64,000 nucleotides of DNA from Pseudomonadota bacterium (lineage in GTDB: Bacteria > Pseudomonadota > Alphaproteobacteria > Rhizobiales > Tepidamorphaceae). The notes under the pieces were generated by a model. It saw nothing but the letters and a program-made list of their open reading frames with translations, did not search any database and was not told where the DNA came from. The DNA lies in contig JAEWYT010000036.1 of NCBI GenBank assembly GCA_023458595.1, forward strand, positions 55,591 to 119,590. The letters are read 5' to 3'. Each line of letters starts with the position of its first letter. Position 1 is the stretch's first letter. The translations under genes were made by a program, and so were the position numbers. Below are positions 54,903-63,248 of this stretch, one piece after another.

Positions 54903-57242
54903 ATGGCCGAACGCCACGCCGATCCCATGCACGACGCGCCGGTCCCCCGCCCCGGCGGCATCGCCGCGCGGGCGCGCGCGGCCGGTGCCGCGCCGGACTA
55001 TCTGGAGGGCCTCAATCCCGAGCAGCGCCGCGCCGTCGAGACGTTGAACGGCCCCGTGCTGGTGCTCGCCGGCGCCGGCACCGGCAAGACGCGGGTGCTG
55101 ACCACCCGCCTCGCCCATATCCTGACGCTCGGCCTCGCCCGCCCCGGCCAGATCCTCGCCGTCACCTTCACCAACAAGGCCGCGCGCGAGATGAAGGAGC
55201 GCATCGGCCGGCTGATCGGCGAATCCGTGGAAGGCATGCCCTGGCTCGGCACCTTCCACTCGATCTGCGTGAAGATCCTGCGCAGCCACGCCGAGGCCGT
55301 CGACCTGAAGCGCGACTTCACCATCCTCGACACCGACGACCAGATCCGGCTCCTGAAGCAGGTCATCCAGGCCGCCGATCTCGACGAGAAGCGCTGGCCC
55401 GCCCGCCAGCTCGCCGCCTGGATCGACGGCTGGAAGAACCGCGCGCTCACCCCCGACAAGGTGCCCTCCGGCGACGCCTACGCCTTCGCCGGCCGGGGCG
55501 ACGAGCTCTACAAGGCCTATCAGGCGCGCCTGAAGACCCTGAACTGCGTCGATTTCGGCGACCTGCTGCTCGAGACGATCCGCCTGTTCCGCGAGAACCC
55601 GGACATCCTGAAGGGCTACCAGGAGCGCTTCCGCTACATGCTGGTCGACGAGTACCAGGACACCAACGTCGCCCAGTACCTGTGGCTGCGCCTGCTCGCC
55701 CAGAAGGACGAGCCGAACCTGTGCTGCGTCGGCGACGACGACCAGTCGATCTACGGCTGGCGCGGCGCCGAGGTCGACAACATCCTGCGCTTCGAGAAGG
55801 ATTTCCCGGGCGCCGTGGTGATCCGGCTCGAGCAGAACTACCGCTCGACCTCCAACATCCTGGAGGCCGCCTCCCACCTGATCGCGCACAACGAGGGCCG
55901 CCTCGGCAAGACACTGCATACCAAGGGCGAGGCCGGCGACAAGGTGACCGTCACCTGCGCCTGGGACTCGGAGGAGGAGGCCCGCCTGATCGGCGACGAG
56001 ATCGAGCGCCTGCAGCGGGCGGGCGAGAGCCTCGACGACATGGCGATCCTGGTGCGCGCCTCCTTCCAGATGCGCGAGTTCGAGGACCGCTTCATCACGC
56101 TCGGACTGCCCTACCGCGTCATCGGCGGCCCGCGCTTCTACGAGCGCGCCGAGATCCGCGACGCGGTCGCCTACCTGCGCGCCACCGTGCAGCCCGCCGA
56201 CGACCTCGCCTTCGAGCGCATCGTCAACACCCCGCGCCGCGGCATCGGCGACGCGACTGTGCGCACCATCCACGACGTCGCCCGCGCCCGCGGCATCCCG
56301 ATGATGCAGGCGGCGCTGGAACTGACCGAGTCCGAGGAGCTGAAAGCCAAGGCGCGCAATGCCTTGCGCGGACTTCTTGAATCGTTCGCCCGCTGGCGCG
56401 GCCAGCTCGACGCGCTGCCGCAGGCCGAGCTCGCCGCGATCGTCCTGGAGGAATCGGGCTACACCGAGATGTGGCAGCGCGACCGCTCGCCCGACGCGCC
56501 GGGGCGGCTGGAGAACCTGAAGGAACTGCTGCGCTCCATGGAGGAGTTCGAGTCCATGCTCGGCTTCCTCGAGCACATCTCGCTGGTGATGGACACCGAC
56601 TCCGGCGACGACGGCGAGAAGGTCAGTCTCATGACCCTCCACGCCGCCAAGGGCCTCGAGTTCGGCACCGTCTTCCTGCCCGGCTGGGAGGAGGGCCTGT
56701 TCCCCCACCAAAGGTCATTGGACGAGAACGGCCGCGCGGGGCTGGAGGAGGAACGCCGCCTCGCCTATGTCGGCCTGACGCGGGCCAAGTGTCGCGCCGC
56801 GCTCTATTTCGCCACCAACCGCCGCATCCACGGCCTGTGGCAGTCGACGGCGGCCTCCCGCTTCCTCGACGAGCTGCCCGAGGCGAACGTCGAGGTGGTC
56901 GACACCGGCTCGCTGAGGGCGAGCCCGTCGGGATACGGCTACAGCCGCTTCGACGAGCGCGAGCCCTTCGCCTCGACCTATTCGACGCCCGGCTGGCAGC
57001 GCGCCCAGAAGAACCGCGGCCGCGCGGCGAACAGCAATCCCTGGAAGGAGCCGCCGATGCTGGAGGGCGAGGTGCTCGCCCGCTCCACCGGCGCCGACTC
57101 CGGCTATTCCGTCGGCGAGCGCGTCTTCCACCAGAAATTCGGCTACGGCCGCGTCTCGGCGGTGGACGGCAACAAGCTCACCGTCGAGTTCGAGCATTCC
57201 GGCGCGAAGCGGGTGCTCGACAGCTTCGTCGAGAAGCACTGA
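54903..57242 (+). CDS. uvrD: UvrD/PcrA-type DNA helicase
   Basis: A 779-residue SF1A 3'-5' helicase used in nucleotide-excision and mismatch repair. Motifs in order: LAGAGTGKTRVLTTR (I), AVTFTNKAAREMKERI (Ia), MLVDEYQDTN (II), GDDDQSIYGWRGA (III), RLEQNYRSTSNI (IV), SLMTLHAAKGLEF (V), YVGLTRAK (VI). The tail (QKFGYGRVSAVDGNKLTVEF, then GAKRVLDSF) is the Tudor-like RNA polymerase-binding domain of PcrA/UvrD. ATG at 54903. Convergent with the 57310 gene. Confidence 0.95.
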   Translation: MAERHADPMHDAPVPRPGGIAARARAAGAAPDYLEGLNPEQRRAVETLNGPVLVLAGAGTGKTRVLTTRLAHILTLGLARPGQILAVTFTNKAAREMKERIGRLIGESVEGMPWLGTFHSICVKILRSHAEAVDLKRDFTILDTDDQIRLLKQVIQAADLDEKRWPARQLAAWIDGWKNRALTPDKVPSGDAYAFAGRGDELYKAYQARLKTLNCVDFGDLLLETIRLFRENPDILKGYQERFRYMLVDEYQDTNVAQYLWLRLLAQKDEPNLCCVGDDDQSIYGWRGAEVDNILRFEKDFPGAVVIRLEQNYRSTSNILEAASHLIAHNEGRLGKTLHTKGEAGDKVTVTCAWDSEEEARLIGDEIERLQRAGESLDDMAILVRASFQMREFEDRFITLGLPYRVIGGPRFYERAEIRDAVAYLRATVQPADDLAFERIVNTPRRGIGDATVRTIHDVARARGIPMMQAALELTESEELKAKARNALRGLLESFARWRGQLDALPQAELAAIVLEESGYTEMWQRDRSPDAPGRLENLKELLRSMEEFESMLGFLEHISLVMDTDSGDDGEKVSLMTLHAAKGLEFGTVFLPGWEEGLFPHQRSLDENGRAGLEEERRLAYVGLTRAKCRAALYFATNRRIHGLWQSTAASRFLDELPEANVEVVDTGSLRASPSGYGYSRFDEREPFASTYSTPGWQRAQKNRGRAANSNPWKEPPMLEGEVLARSTGADSGYSVGERVFHQKFGYGRVSAVDGNKLTVEFEHSGAKRVLDSFVEKH

Positions 57243-57261
57243 GGCGGTCGGCCCCGCCCGG

Positions 57262-57309
57262 AGCCTTTCAGGGTCGAATGGAAACAATTCTGTTTGACCC
57301 TGAAAGGCT
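57262..57309. repeat. Inverted repeat between convergent genes
   Basis: AGCCTTTCAGGGTC (57262-57275) and GACCCTGAAAGGCT (57296-57309) are perfect 14-base complements with a 20-base loop that itself has AAACA/TGTTT symmetry. It sits between uvrD and the stop of the 57310 gene. No U-run follows on either strand; it may serve as a bidirectional transcription end or be a repeat element. Confidence 0.7.
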
Positions 57310-57591
57310 TTAGCCGGTCGTGAAAGTCTCGAGCCATTGCCAGGCACGCACGATCTCGATCGCGATCCGGACCGCGGCGCCGACGAATATCAGCCCCAGC
57401 ACCCAGACCCGGTTGATGCTCGCCGCGAAGTAGAGGGTCCTGGCGTCCTCGCGAAGGGCCTCTTGCCTGTCGGGATCCGTCTCGCGTTCGGCAAGAACTT
57501 CCTTGCGGTGCCCCCGCAACGCCATCGCGGACACGTACAGCGCCGCGACGAGGATGAAGATGTCGGAGACCCACTGGAACAGGCCGAGCAT
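57310..57591 (-). CDS. Small two-helix membrane protein, unknown
   Basis: A 93-residue protein with two hydrophobic segments (WVSDIFILVAALYVSAMALR and VWVLGLIFVGAAVRIAIEIV) joined by a charged linker (HRKEVLAERETDPDRQEALR). No family is recognised. It starts 14 bp after the XRE regulator gene on the same strand, so the two form an operon. The pairing of a small membrane protein with its own repressor could be a toxin-antitoxin or phage-defence module, but nothing in the sequence proves that. Confidence 0.7.
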   Translation of the reverse strand: MLGLFQWVSDIFILVAALYVSAMALRGHRKEVLAERETDPDRQEALREDARTLYFAASINRVWVLGLIFVGAAVRIAIEIVRAWQWLETFTTG

Positions 57592-57605
57592 GCCGGAGCC
57601 CCGGC

Positions 57606-57920
57606 CTACTCGATCGAGATCTTCAGCGTCTTGCCGAGCGCCAGGGCGATCTGCGCCAGGGACGCGACGTTGGCGCCCTGCAGATTGGTCCCGTTCGCCA
57701 GCCGGGAGACGAAGGCCGGGTCGAGGCCGGACTTCCGCTTGAGCGAGCGCAGGCTGCCGCCATAGTCGTTGAGCGCCGTGGTCACGGCGTCGGAGACCTC
57801 GGCGCGCGCCAGCACGCGGGCGGCGGCCCGAATGGCCTCGATCCGGTTCCCGCCGTCGGCCTGATCGTCGAAGGCCTCATCGGCCTTCTGCTGGGGTTCG
57901 AATACCATCTCGGTCTCCAT
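57606..57920 (-). CDS. XRE-family (Cro/C1-type HTH) regulator
   Basis: A 104-residue protein. A variable acidic N-terminus (residues 1-45) precedes the HTH: GGSLRSLKRKSGLDPAFVSR, LANGTNLQGANVASLAQIAL, ALGKTLKISIE, the usual XRE end. ATG at 57920. Upstream lies a palindrome (57927-57948) containing the probable -10 region, suggesting autorepression. The downstream membrane-protein gene is 14 bp away. Confidence 0.85.
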   Translation of the reverse strand: METEMVFEPQQKADEAFDDQADGGNRIEAIRAAARVLARAEVSDAVTTALNDYGGSLRSLKRKSGLDPAFVSRLANGTNLQGANVASLAQIALALGKTLKISIE

Positions 57921-57926
57921 CGGTGA

Positions 57927-57948
57927 CTGTTGTATAATTAATCAACAG
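57927..57948. promoter_or_regulatory. Palindromic operator/promoter of the XRE gene
   Basis: Arms CTGTTG (57927-57932) and CAACAG (57943-57948) are complementary around a ten-base A/T core TATAATTAAT. On the minus strand the core gives a -10-like TAATTA/TATACA. It ends 7 bp before the regulator ATG and 11 bp after the stop of the upstream gene. Confidence 0.65.
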
Positions 57949-57958
57949 AGCCGAAACG

Positions 57959-58567
57959 TCAAGTCAGCAGCCTCATGCCGGTGCCGCAGCGCGCCTTCAG
58001 CCAGTCCGCGTAATCGCCGCACAGGCCGGACCAGTCCGTCCAGTCGGCTGTCTCCGCCTGCAGGCGGCCGCGCGCCCCGCCGACGTCGGAGTCCAGGCCA
58101 ATCCACAGTATTTTCAAGGTCTTGAGCGGATGCAGGTACAGCGCCAGAGCGGTTATCTTTCCGAACTCGCGCGCCGCGGGAGGGCCATCGTTCAGGGTCG
58201 TGAGGTAGCTTTCGGCGTCCAGGGCCCGCAAGTCCGCGCCGCCGGCGCGGCACGGAACTTCGGGCAGGACCGGATCGACGGGAAGCACCAGCCCGTGCAG
58301 CGCGGCCGCCGCTCTCGTCGGCCAGCCGTGAGAGCCCCCGCCGAGCACTTTCGTCAGAAGCTCGTCCTGCGTTCCCGTCTCGAGGTAGTCCTTCCCGCCC
58401 GCCACGGCGGCCGACTGGCGATCGCCGAACCGCCTCACCAGATGCTCGAAGGCCTGCCGGAAGCCCATCACCCCCATTGCCGCCTCCATGGCGGCCCTGG
58501 TTCCCTGCTCCCGGTAGCCGGTCTGCGCGGCCGTGATACGGCCGTAGTCGAGCTGGATCCGAAGCAT
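57959..58567 (-). CDS. Protein of unknown function
   Basis: A 202-residue soluble protein, MLRIQLDYGRITAAQTGYRE at the start, no membrane helix or signal peptide, three Cys, and Trp-rich at the end (WTDWSGLCGDYADWLK). I recognise no family. The frame is the only one with non-shadow composition in this stretch. It lies immediately upstream of the XRE operator on the same strand, separated by 38 bp, so it may belong to the same functional cluster. GGGGAAGAG lies directly before the ATG. Confidence 0.65.
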   Translation of the reverse strand: MLRIQLDYGRITAAQTGYREQGTRAAMEAAMGVMGFRQAFEHLVRRFGDRQSAAVAGGKDYLETGTQDELLTKVLGGGSHGWPTRAAAALHGLVLPVDPVLPEVPCRAGGADLRALDAESYLTTLNDGPPAAREFGKITALALYLHPLKTLKILWIGLDSDVGGARGRLQAETADWTDWSGLCGDYADWLKARCGTGMRLLT

Positions 58568-58720
58568 CTCTTCCCCGATGCACCGTCAAACGGTCAGGCT
58601 ACCAAACAGCCAGAACGTTTCGAACCTTAACCCGACTACCTCTGATTGAAAATCCACCGAACGGCGATGGGATCAGGCGGCCGAGAACGGCGGTCGCGAC
58701 ATGTGGCGGGCGCCCGATCG

Positions 58721-59557
58721 TCACGCGGATGCCGCCCGCCCGGCCCTCACCGTCGTCACCACGAAGGCGGCGACGAAGACGATGGTCATCAACAGCACGA
58801 TGGTCGGCGCCGGCGCGCTGTCGATGAAGAAGCTGACATAGACCCCTGCGAAGGAACAGCAGACGGCGATCGCCGTCGCGGCCATCAGCATCGCCCCGAA
58901 GCTGCGGGTGATCAGGAACGCGATGGCGCCCGGCGCGATCAGCATGGCGATGGCGAGGATGATGCCGACCGCCTTCAGCGCGCCGACGATGGTCAGCGAC
59001 AGGATCGACAAGAGGCCGTAGTGCAGCAGCCTGACCGGCAGGCCGATGGTCTTCGCCTGCGCCGGGTCGAAGGCGTGCAGCAGCAGGTCGCGCCACTTGA
59101 CGGCGATGATCGCCGTCACGACGAGCGCGATGACGCCGGACTCCAGAAGGTCGGCCGGGCCGACGCCGAGCATGTCGCCGAACAGGATGTGGTCGAGATG
59201 CACGTCGGACTGGATCTTGGTGTAGAGCACGATGCCGAGCCCGAACATGCCGGAGAACACCACGCCCATCACCGTGTCCTGCTTGATGCGGCTGTTCTCC
59301 TTGAGGAAGCCGGTCGCGAGCGCGCAGGTCATGCCCGCCGCGAAGGCGCCGATGCCGAGCGGGATCGCGAGGATGTAGGCGAGCACCACGCCGGGCAGGA
59401 TCGCGTGCGAGATCGCGTCGCCCATCAGCGACCAGCCCTTGAGCACGAGATAGCACGACAATAGCGCGGCGGGGATGGCGACCAGCACCGAGATGATCAG
59501 CGCGTCGCGCATGAAGGCGAACTGGAAGGGCTGCGCGAGGGTCTCCAGGAAGCTCAT
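58721..59557 (-). CDS. sitD: Mn/Fe ABC transporter permease SitD
   Basis: A 278-residue ABC-3 family permease with about eight helices: FAFMRDALIISVLVAIPAAL, LVLKGWSLMGDAISHAILPG (with the conserved SHAxLPG), VVFSGMFGLGIVLYTKI, AMLIAPGAIAFLITRSF. Its start overlaps sitC by 4 bp. It forms the channel with SitC for Mn2+/Fe2+ uptake. Last gene of sitABCD; a gap of 153 bp follows before the unknown 58567 gene. Confidence 0.93.
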   Translation of the reverse strand: MSFLETLAQPFQFAFMRDALIISVLVAIPAALLSCYLVLKGWSLMGDAISHAILPGVVLAYILAIPLGIGAFAAGMTCALATGFLKENSRIKQDTVMGVVFSGMFGLGIVLYTKIQSDVHLDHILFGDMLGVGPADLLESGVIALVVTAIIAVKWRDLLLHAFDPAQAKTIGLPVRLLHYGLLSILSLTIVGALKAVGIILAIAMLIAPGAIAFLITRSFGAMLMAATAIAVCCSFAGVYVSFFIDSAPAPTIVLLMTIVFVAAFVVTTVRAGRAASA

Positions 59558-60429
59558 CGCGCCACCTCCGCCTTCGGGCTCTCGGCGAGCGCGGCGGCGG
59601 CCCGCCGCCGGGCGGCGAGCATGCCGTGCTTGGGGGCGAGGAAGAAGGCGGCGAGGAAGATCGCCGTCTGCAGGCAGACGATGATGCCGCCCGTCGCCCC
59701 GTCGAGGAAGTAGCTAAGATAGGCGCCGACAAAGCTGGTGACGGCGCCGATCGCCACGCTCAGCGCGATGAGGCGGGGGAACCGGTCGGTCAGGAGGTAG
59801 GCGGTCGCGCCGGGCGTCACCACCATGGCGATGACGAGGAACGCCCCGACCGTCTGCAGCGCCGCCACCGTGCAGGCCGACAGGAGCGTGAAGAACACGA
59901 CCTTCAGGAGCGCCGGCCTCAGGCCCACGGAGCGGGCGTGGCTCTCGTCGAAGAAGGTCACCATGAAGTCCTTCCACTTGAGCGAGAGGACGGTGAGCGA
60001 CACGACGCCGATGACGGCGAGCTGCAGCGTGTCCTCCGGCGTGATGGCGAGGATGTTGCCGAGCACGATGGTCTGGATGTTCACCGAGGCCGGCGACAGC
60101 GACACCATGAACAGGCCGAGGCCGAAGAAGGAGGTGAAGATCAGGCCGATGATCGTGTCCTCCTTGAGCCGCGTGCGCTGGTTGAGGAACAGCATCGCGC
60201 CGGCCGCCAGCCCCCCGGCGAAGAAGGCGCCGAGCGAGAACGGCAGGCCCAGCATGTAGGCGCCGGCCACGCCCGGCACGATCGAATGGGAGAGCGCGTC
60301 GCCGATCAGCGACCAGCCCTTCAGCATCAGGTAGGCCGACAGGAACGCGCACACCGCGCCCACCAGCGCGCTGACCCACATGGCGTTGACCATGTAGCCG
60401 TAGCCGAAGGGTTCCAGCATGAGGCTCAT
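59554..60429 (-). CDS. sitC: Mn/Fe ABC transporter permease SitC
   Basis: A 291-residue ABC-3 permease homologous to SitD, with NAMWVSALVGAVCAFLSAYL, LMLKGWSLIGDALSHSIVPG and MVVTPGATAYLLTDRFPRLI, and about eight helices. Overlaps sitB by 4 bp upstream and sitD by 4 bp downstream. Inner-membrane partner in divalent-metal import. Confidence 0.93.
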   Translation of the reverse strand: MSLMLEPFGYGYMVNAMWVSALVGAVCAFLSAYLMLKGWSLIGDALSHSIVPGVAGAYMLGLPFSLGAFFAGGLAAGAMLFLNQRTRLKEDTIIGLIFTSFFGLGLFMVSLSPASVNIQTIVLGNILAITPEDTLQLAVIGVVSLTVLSLKWKDFMVTFFDESHARSVGLRPALLKVVFFTLLSACTVAALQTVGAFLVIAMVVTPGATAYLLTDRFPRLIALSVAIGAVTSFVGAYLSYFLDGATGGIIVCLQTAIFLAAFFLAPKHGMLAARRRAAAALAESPKAEVAR

Positions 60430-61310
60430 CGCTCGCCGTCCTCGCCGCTGTAGATGACGAAGGGCCTCTCGTCGTCGGTGAGCACGGTGACGCGCCGGTC
60501 GTCGGCGTCCTCGTGCAGGTCGGCGCCGCCGAGGACGAAGTGGCGCAGAACGCCGCCGAACGCCCGCTCCAGGTTCGCCTGCGTGAACACCTCGGCGGTC
60601 GGCCCGTAGGCGAGCACCGTGTTCTTGAGCATCACCGTGCGGTCGCAGAACTCCGGCACGCTGCCGAGGTTGTGGGTAGAGACGAGCATCACCCTGCCCT
60701 CGTCCCGGAGCGCGTGCAGGAGCTGGATGATCGCCTCCTCGGTCCTGACGTCGACGCCGGTGAACGGCTCGTCGAGCAGGATGACGCGGCCGTCCTGGGC
60801 GAGCGCGCGGGCGAGGAACACCCGCTTCTTCTGCCCGCCCGACAGCTCGCCGATCTGCCGCTTGCGGTACTCGCTCATGCCGACCCGGGCGAGCGCGTCG
60901 GAGACCGCCTCGCGGTCGGCGGCGCGCGGGATGCGCAGCATGTTCATGTGCCCGTAGCGGCCCATCATGACGACATCCTCGACGAGCACCGGGAAGCTCC
61001 AGTCGACCTCCTCGCTCTGCGGCACGTAGGCGACGATGTTCTTCTTCAGCGCCTCGGCGACCGGAATGCCGAGCACGGTGATCGAGCCCCTGGCGACGGG
61101 CACGAAGCCCATGATCGCCTTGAACAGGGTCGACTTGCCGCTGCCGTTGACGCCGACCAGCGCCGTGATCGAGCCGGTCGGGGTGTCGAAGGTCGCGTCC
61201 CGGAGCGCCGTGAAGCCGTTGCGGTATGTGACGGTCACGTCCCTGACGGCGAGCCCGGAACCGGCGGAACCGGTTGCGGCGGCGGCTGCGCGGGTAGCCG
61301 GAGCGTTCAT
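60426..61310 (-). CDS. sitB: Mn/Fe ABC transporter ATPase SitB
   Basis: A 294-residue ATPase: Walker A GVNGSGKST, Q-loop AYVPQSEEVDWSFP (the EEVDWSFP segment is typical of Mn/Zn transporters), signature ELSGGQKKRVFLARAL, Walker B VILLDEPFTGVD, H-loop STHNLGS. The ATG at 61310 is used because the stretch beyond it belongs to sitA. 4-bp overlaps link it to sitA and sitC. Confidence 0.93.
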   Translation of the reverse strand: MNAPATRAAAAATGSAGSGLAVRDVTVTYRNGFTALRDATFDTPTGSITALVGVNGSGKSTLFKAIMGFVPVARGSITVLGIPVAEALKKNIVAYVPQSEEVDWSFPVLVEDVVMMGRYGHMNMLRIPRAADREAVSDALARVGMSEYRKRQIGELSGGQKKRVFLARALAQDGRVILLDEPFTGVDVRTEEAIIQLLHALRDEGRVMLVSTHNLGSVPEFCDRTVMLKNTVLAYGPTAEVFTQANLERAFGGVLRHFVLGGADLHEDADDRRVTVLTDDERPFVIYSGEDGER

Positions 61311-62212
61311 TCGGCGAGACCTTTCGCGATCGTATCCGAGGTCACCTTGAGAAGGTCGATGTAGGTCGGCACCGGCCCGTCCGGCTCGCTGAGCGAGTCG
61401 ACGTAGAGCACGCCGCCGTAAGCCGCCCCCGTCTCGCGGGCGACCTGCTTCGCCGGATCGGCGGAGACGGTGCTTTCGGAGAAGACCACGGGAATCTTGT
61501 TGGCCCGCACCAGGTCGATCACCTTGCGCACCTGCTGCGGCGTGCCCTGCTGGTCGGCGTTGATCGGCCACAGATAGGCTTCCTTCAGGCCGAAGTCGCG
61601 CGCCAGATAGCTGAACGCCCCCTCGCTGGTGACGAGCCAGCGGCGCTCCTCGGGAATCGCTGCGAGCTTCTCGCGGATCGGCCCGATCGCATCCTTGATC
61701 TTGGCCTTGTAGGCCTCCGCGTTCGCCTCGTAGGTCTCCGCGTTGGCGGGATCGTGCTCGACGAAGGCGTCGCGGATGTTGTCGACGTAGATCAGCGCCG
61801 AGTCGAGCGACATCCAGGCGTGCGGATTCGGCTTGCCGGTATAGGGGCCCTCGGCGATGCTCATTGGCGCGACGCCCTCGGAGACGACGGCGCCCGGCAC
61901 GTCCCTGAGGTTCCGGAAGAACTTCTCGAACCACAGCTCGAGGTTCAGCCCGTTCCAGAGGACGAGCTGCGCATCCTGCGCCTTCAGGATGTCGCGCGGG
62001 GTCGGCTGGTAGTTGTGGATCTCGGCCCCCGGCTTGGTGATCGACTCGACCACCGCCGCGTCGCCGGCGACGTTCTGCGCCATGTCGGCGATCACCGTGA
62101 AGGTCGTCACCGCCTTGAACTTCTCCGCGGCCGGCGCCTGGCCTCCCCCGGCCGCGAGCATCGCCGCCGCCGCGCTCCCTGCAAGGCCTGCCCGTCTCAG
62201 ACTGCCGAACAT
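61307..62212 (-). CDS. sitA: Mn/Fe-binding periplasmic protein SitA
   Basis: A 301-residue cluster A-I binding protein: signal peptide (MFGSLRRAGLAGSAAAAMLA, cleavage near APA-AEK), VTTFTVIADMAQNVAGDAAV, the first His in AEIHNYQPTPRD, the second in PNPHAWMSLDSA, Glu in LVTSEGAFSYLARDFGL and the final Asp in LYVDSLSEPDGP, matching the H-H-E-D site of Mn/Fe/Zn binders. The ATG at 62212 has TAAGG eight bases upstream; a GTG at 62221 is in frame. First gene of the operon, with two Fur/Mur-like boxes upstream. Confidence 0.93.
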   Translation of the reverse strand: MFGSLRRAGLAGSAAAAMLAAGGGQAPAAEKFKAVTTFTVIADMAQNVAGDAAVVESITKPGAEIHNYQPTPRDILKAQDAQLVLWNGLNLELWFEKFFRNLRDVPGAVVSEGVAPMSIAEGPYTGKPNPHAWMSLDSALIYVDNIRDAFVEHDPANAETYEANAEAYKAKIKDAIGPIREKLAAIPEERRWLVTSEGAFSYLARDFGLKEAYLWPINADQQGTPQQVRKVIDLVRANKIPVVFSESTVSADPAKQVARETGAAYGGVLYVDSLSEPDGPVPTYIDLLKVTSDTIAKGLAE

Positions 62213-62228
62213 GTCCGTCACCCTTACT

Positions 62229-62247
62229 GTTGCGAACGACTCGCAAC
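62229..62247. promoter_or_regulatory. Fur/Mur-like box 1 of sitABCD
   Basis: GTTGCGAACGACTCGCAAC: perfect 7-base arms around ACGAC, positioned about where transcription should start. Both boxes follow a TTGCGA-N5-T(C/T)GCA pattern like alphaproteobacterial Fur/Mur sites. It would block transcription when metal is replete. Confidence 0.7.
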
Positions 62248-62275
62248 AAGATATGCAATTGGTCTAATAATGCAA
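62248..62275 (-). promoter_or_regulatory. Promoter of sitABCD
   Basis: Minus strand TTGCAT (62275-62270), 16-base spacer, TATCTT (62253-62248). The -35 overlaps metal box 2 and the -10 abuts box 1. Confidence 0.5.
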
Positions 62276-62287
62276 CTCATTCGCAAT
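62270..62287. promoter_or_regulatory. Fur/Mur-like box 2 of sitABCD
   Basis: ATGCAACTCATTCGCAAT (minus strand ATTGCGAATGAGTTGCAT): half-sites TTGCGA and TTGCA spaced as in box 1 and covering the -35 hexamer. Confidence 0.65.
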
Positions 62288-62451
62288 AAAAACGAGTCCC
62301 GCGTCCCCCTTTCGCCCGCGCCGGGCGGATTCGCCGGTCGGGCTGCGATCCGGAGGGTCGCGGGAGAAGCATCGGAGACATGGGCTGACGTGAAGGGGAC
62401 GGCGCGGTCTTTCGCTGCATCGTCGTCGGCGCGGCCGGCGCCTGCCGCGCC

Positions 62452-63246
62452 CTACCCCGCGTTGAAGCTCTGCACCAGGCTGCCGGCGATCAGGCTCCAG
62501 CCGTCGACGAGCACGAAGAAGATCAGCTTGAACGGCAGCGAGATGATGATCGGCGGCAGCATCATCATGCCCATCGACATCAGAATGGAGGCGACCACCA
62601 TGTCGATGACGATGAACGGCACGAAGATCAGGAAGCCGATCTCGAAGGCGCGCCTCAGTTCCGAGATCATGAAGGCCGGCACCAGCACCCTGAGCTCGAT
62701 GTCGGCAGACGTCGCCGGGCGCTCCGCGCCGGTCATGTTGACGAACAGCTCGAGGTCCTTCTCGCGCACCTGCGCGAGCATGAAGGTGCGGAACGGCGCG
62801 ACCGCGCGGGTGAACGCCTCCGGCGGCTCGATCTGCTGGTTCACGAGCGGCTCGATGCCGTCCTGGTAGGCCGTCTGGAACGCCGGCGCCATGACGAAGG
62901 CGGTCAGGAACAGCGCCAGCGAGATGATGACCGAGTTCGGCGGCGCGGTCTGAAGGCCGATCGCGGTCCTGAGCAGCGACAGCACCACGACGATGCGGGT
63001 GAAGGACGTGATCATCACCAGGATCGACGGGGCGAGGCTCAGGATGGTGATCAGGGCGACGAGCTGGACCGCCCTTTCGGTGAGACCGCCGTTCTGGCCG
63101 AGGTCGATGTTGATCGCCTGCGCCGCCGCCGTTCCGGGCAGGAGCGCCAGGGCCAGCACGATCGCCGGGACCGCGGCAAGTCGGCAGACTCCACCCAGGA
63201 CCGCCGCGCCCGTCGGGACGCGCCGGCGAAGCGCATCGGCGCGCAT
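62452..63246 (-). CDS. fliP: Flagellar export apparatus protein FliP
   Basis: A 264-residue type III export gate subunit. Signal-like N-terminus (LAAVPAIVLALALLPGTAAA), then QLVALITILSLAPSILVMIT, SFTRIVVVLSLLRTAIGLQT, and the C-terminal signature FLIFVPFIVIDMVVASILMS, MGMMMLPPIIISLPFKLIFF. The start ATG at 63246 is 2 bp from the fliO-like stop. FliP forms the export gate core with FliQ and FliR. Confidence 0.95.
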   Translation of the reverse strand: MRADALRRRVPTGAAVLGGVCRLAAVPAIVLALALLPGTAAAQAINIDLGQNGGLTERAVQLVALITILSLAPSILVMITSFTRIVVVLSLLRTAIGLQTAPPNSVIISLALFLTAFVMAPAFQTAYQDGIEPLVNQQIEPPEAFTRAVAPFRTFMLAQVREKDLELFVNMTGAERPATSADIELRVLVPAFMISELRRAFEIGFLIFVPFIVIDMVVASILMSMGMMMLPPIIISLPFKLIFFVLVDGWSLIAGSLVQSFNAG

Positions 63247-63248
63247 GG

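Noticed and set aside
53706..56711. 1001-codon minus-strand frame
   Set aside because: Antisense to the DUF5996 gene and uvrD with shadow composition.
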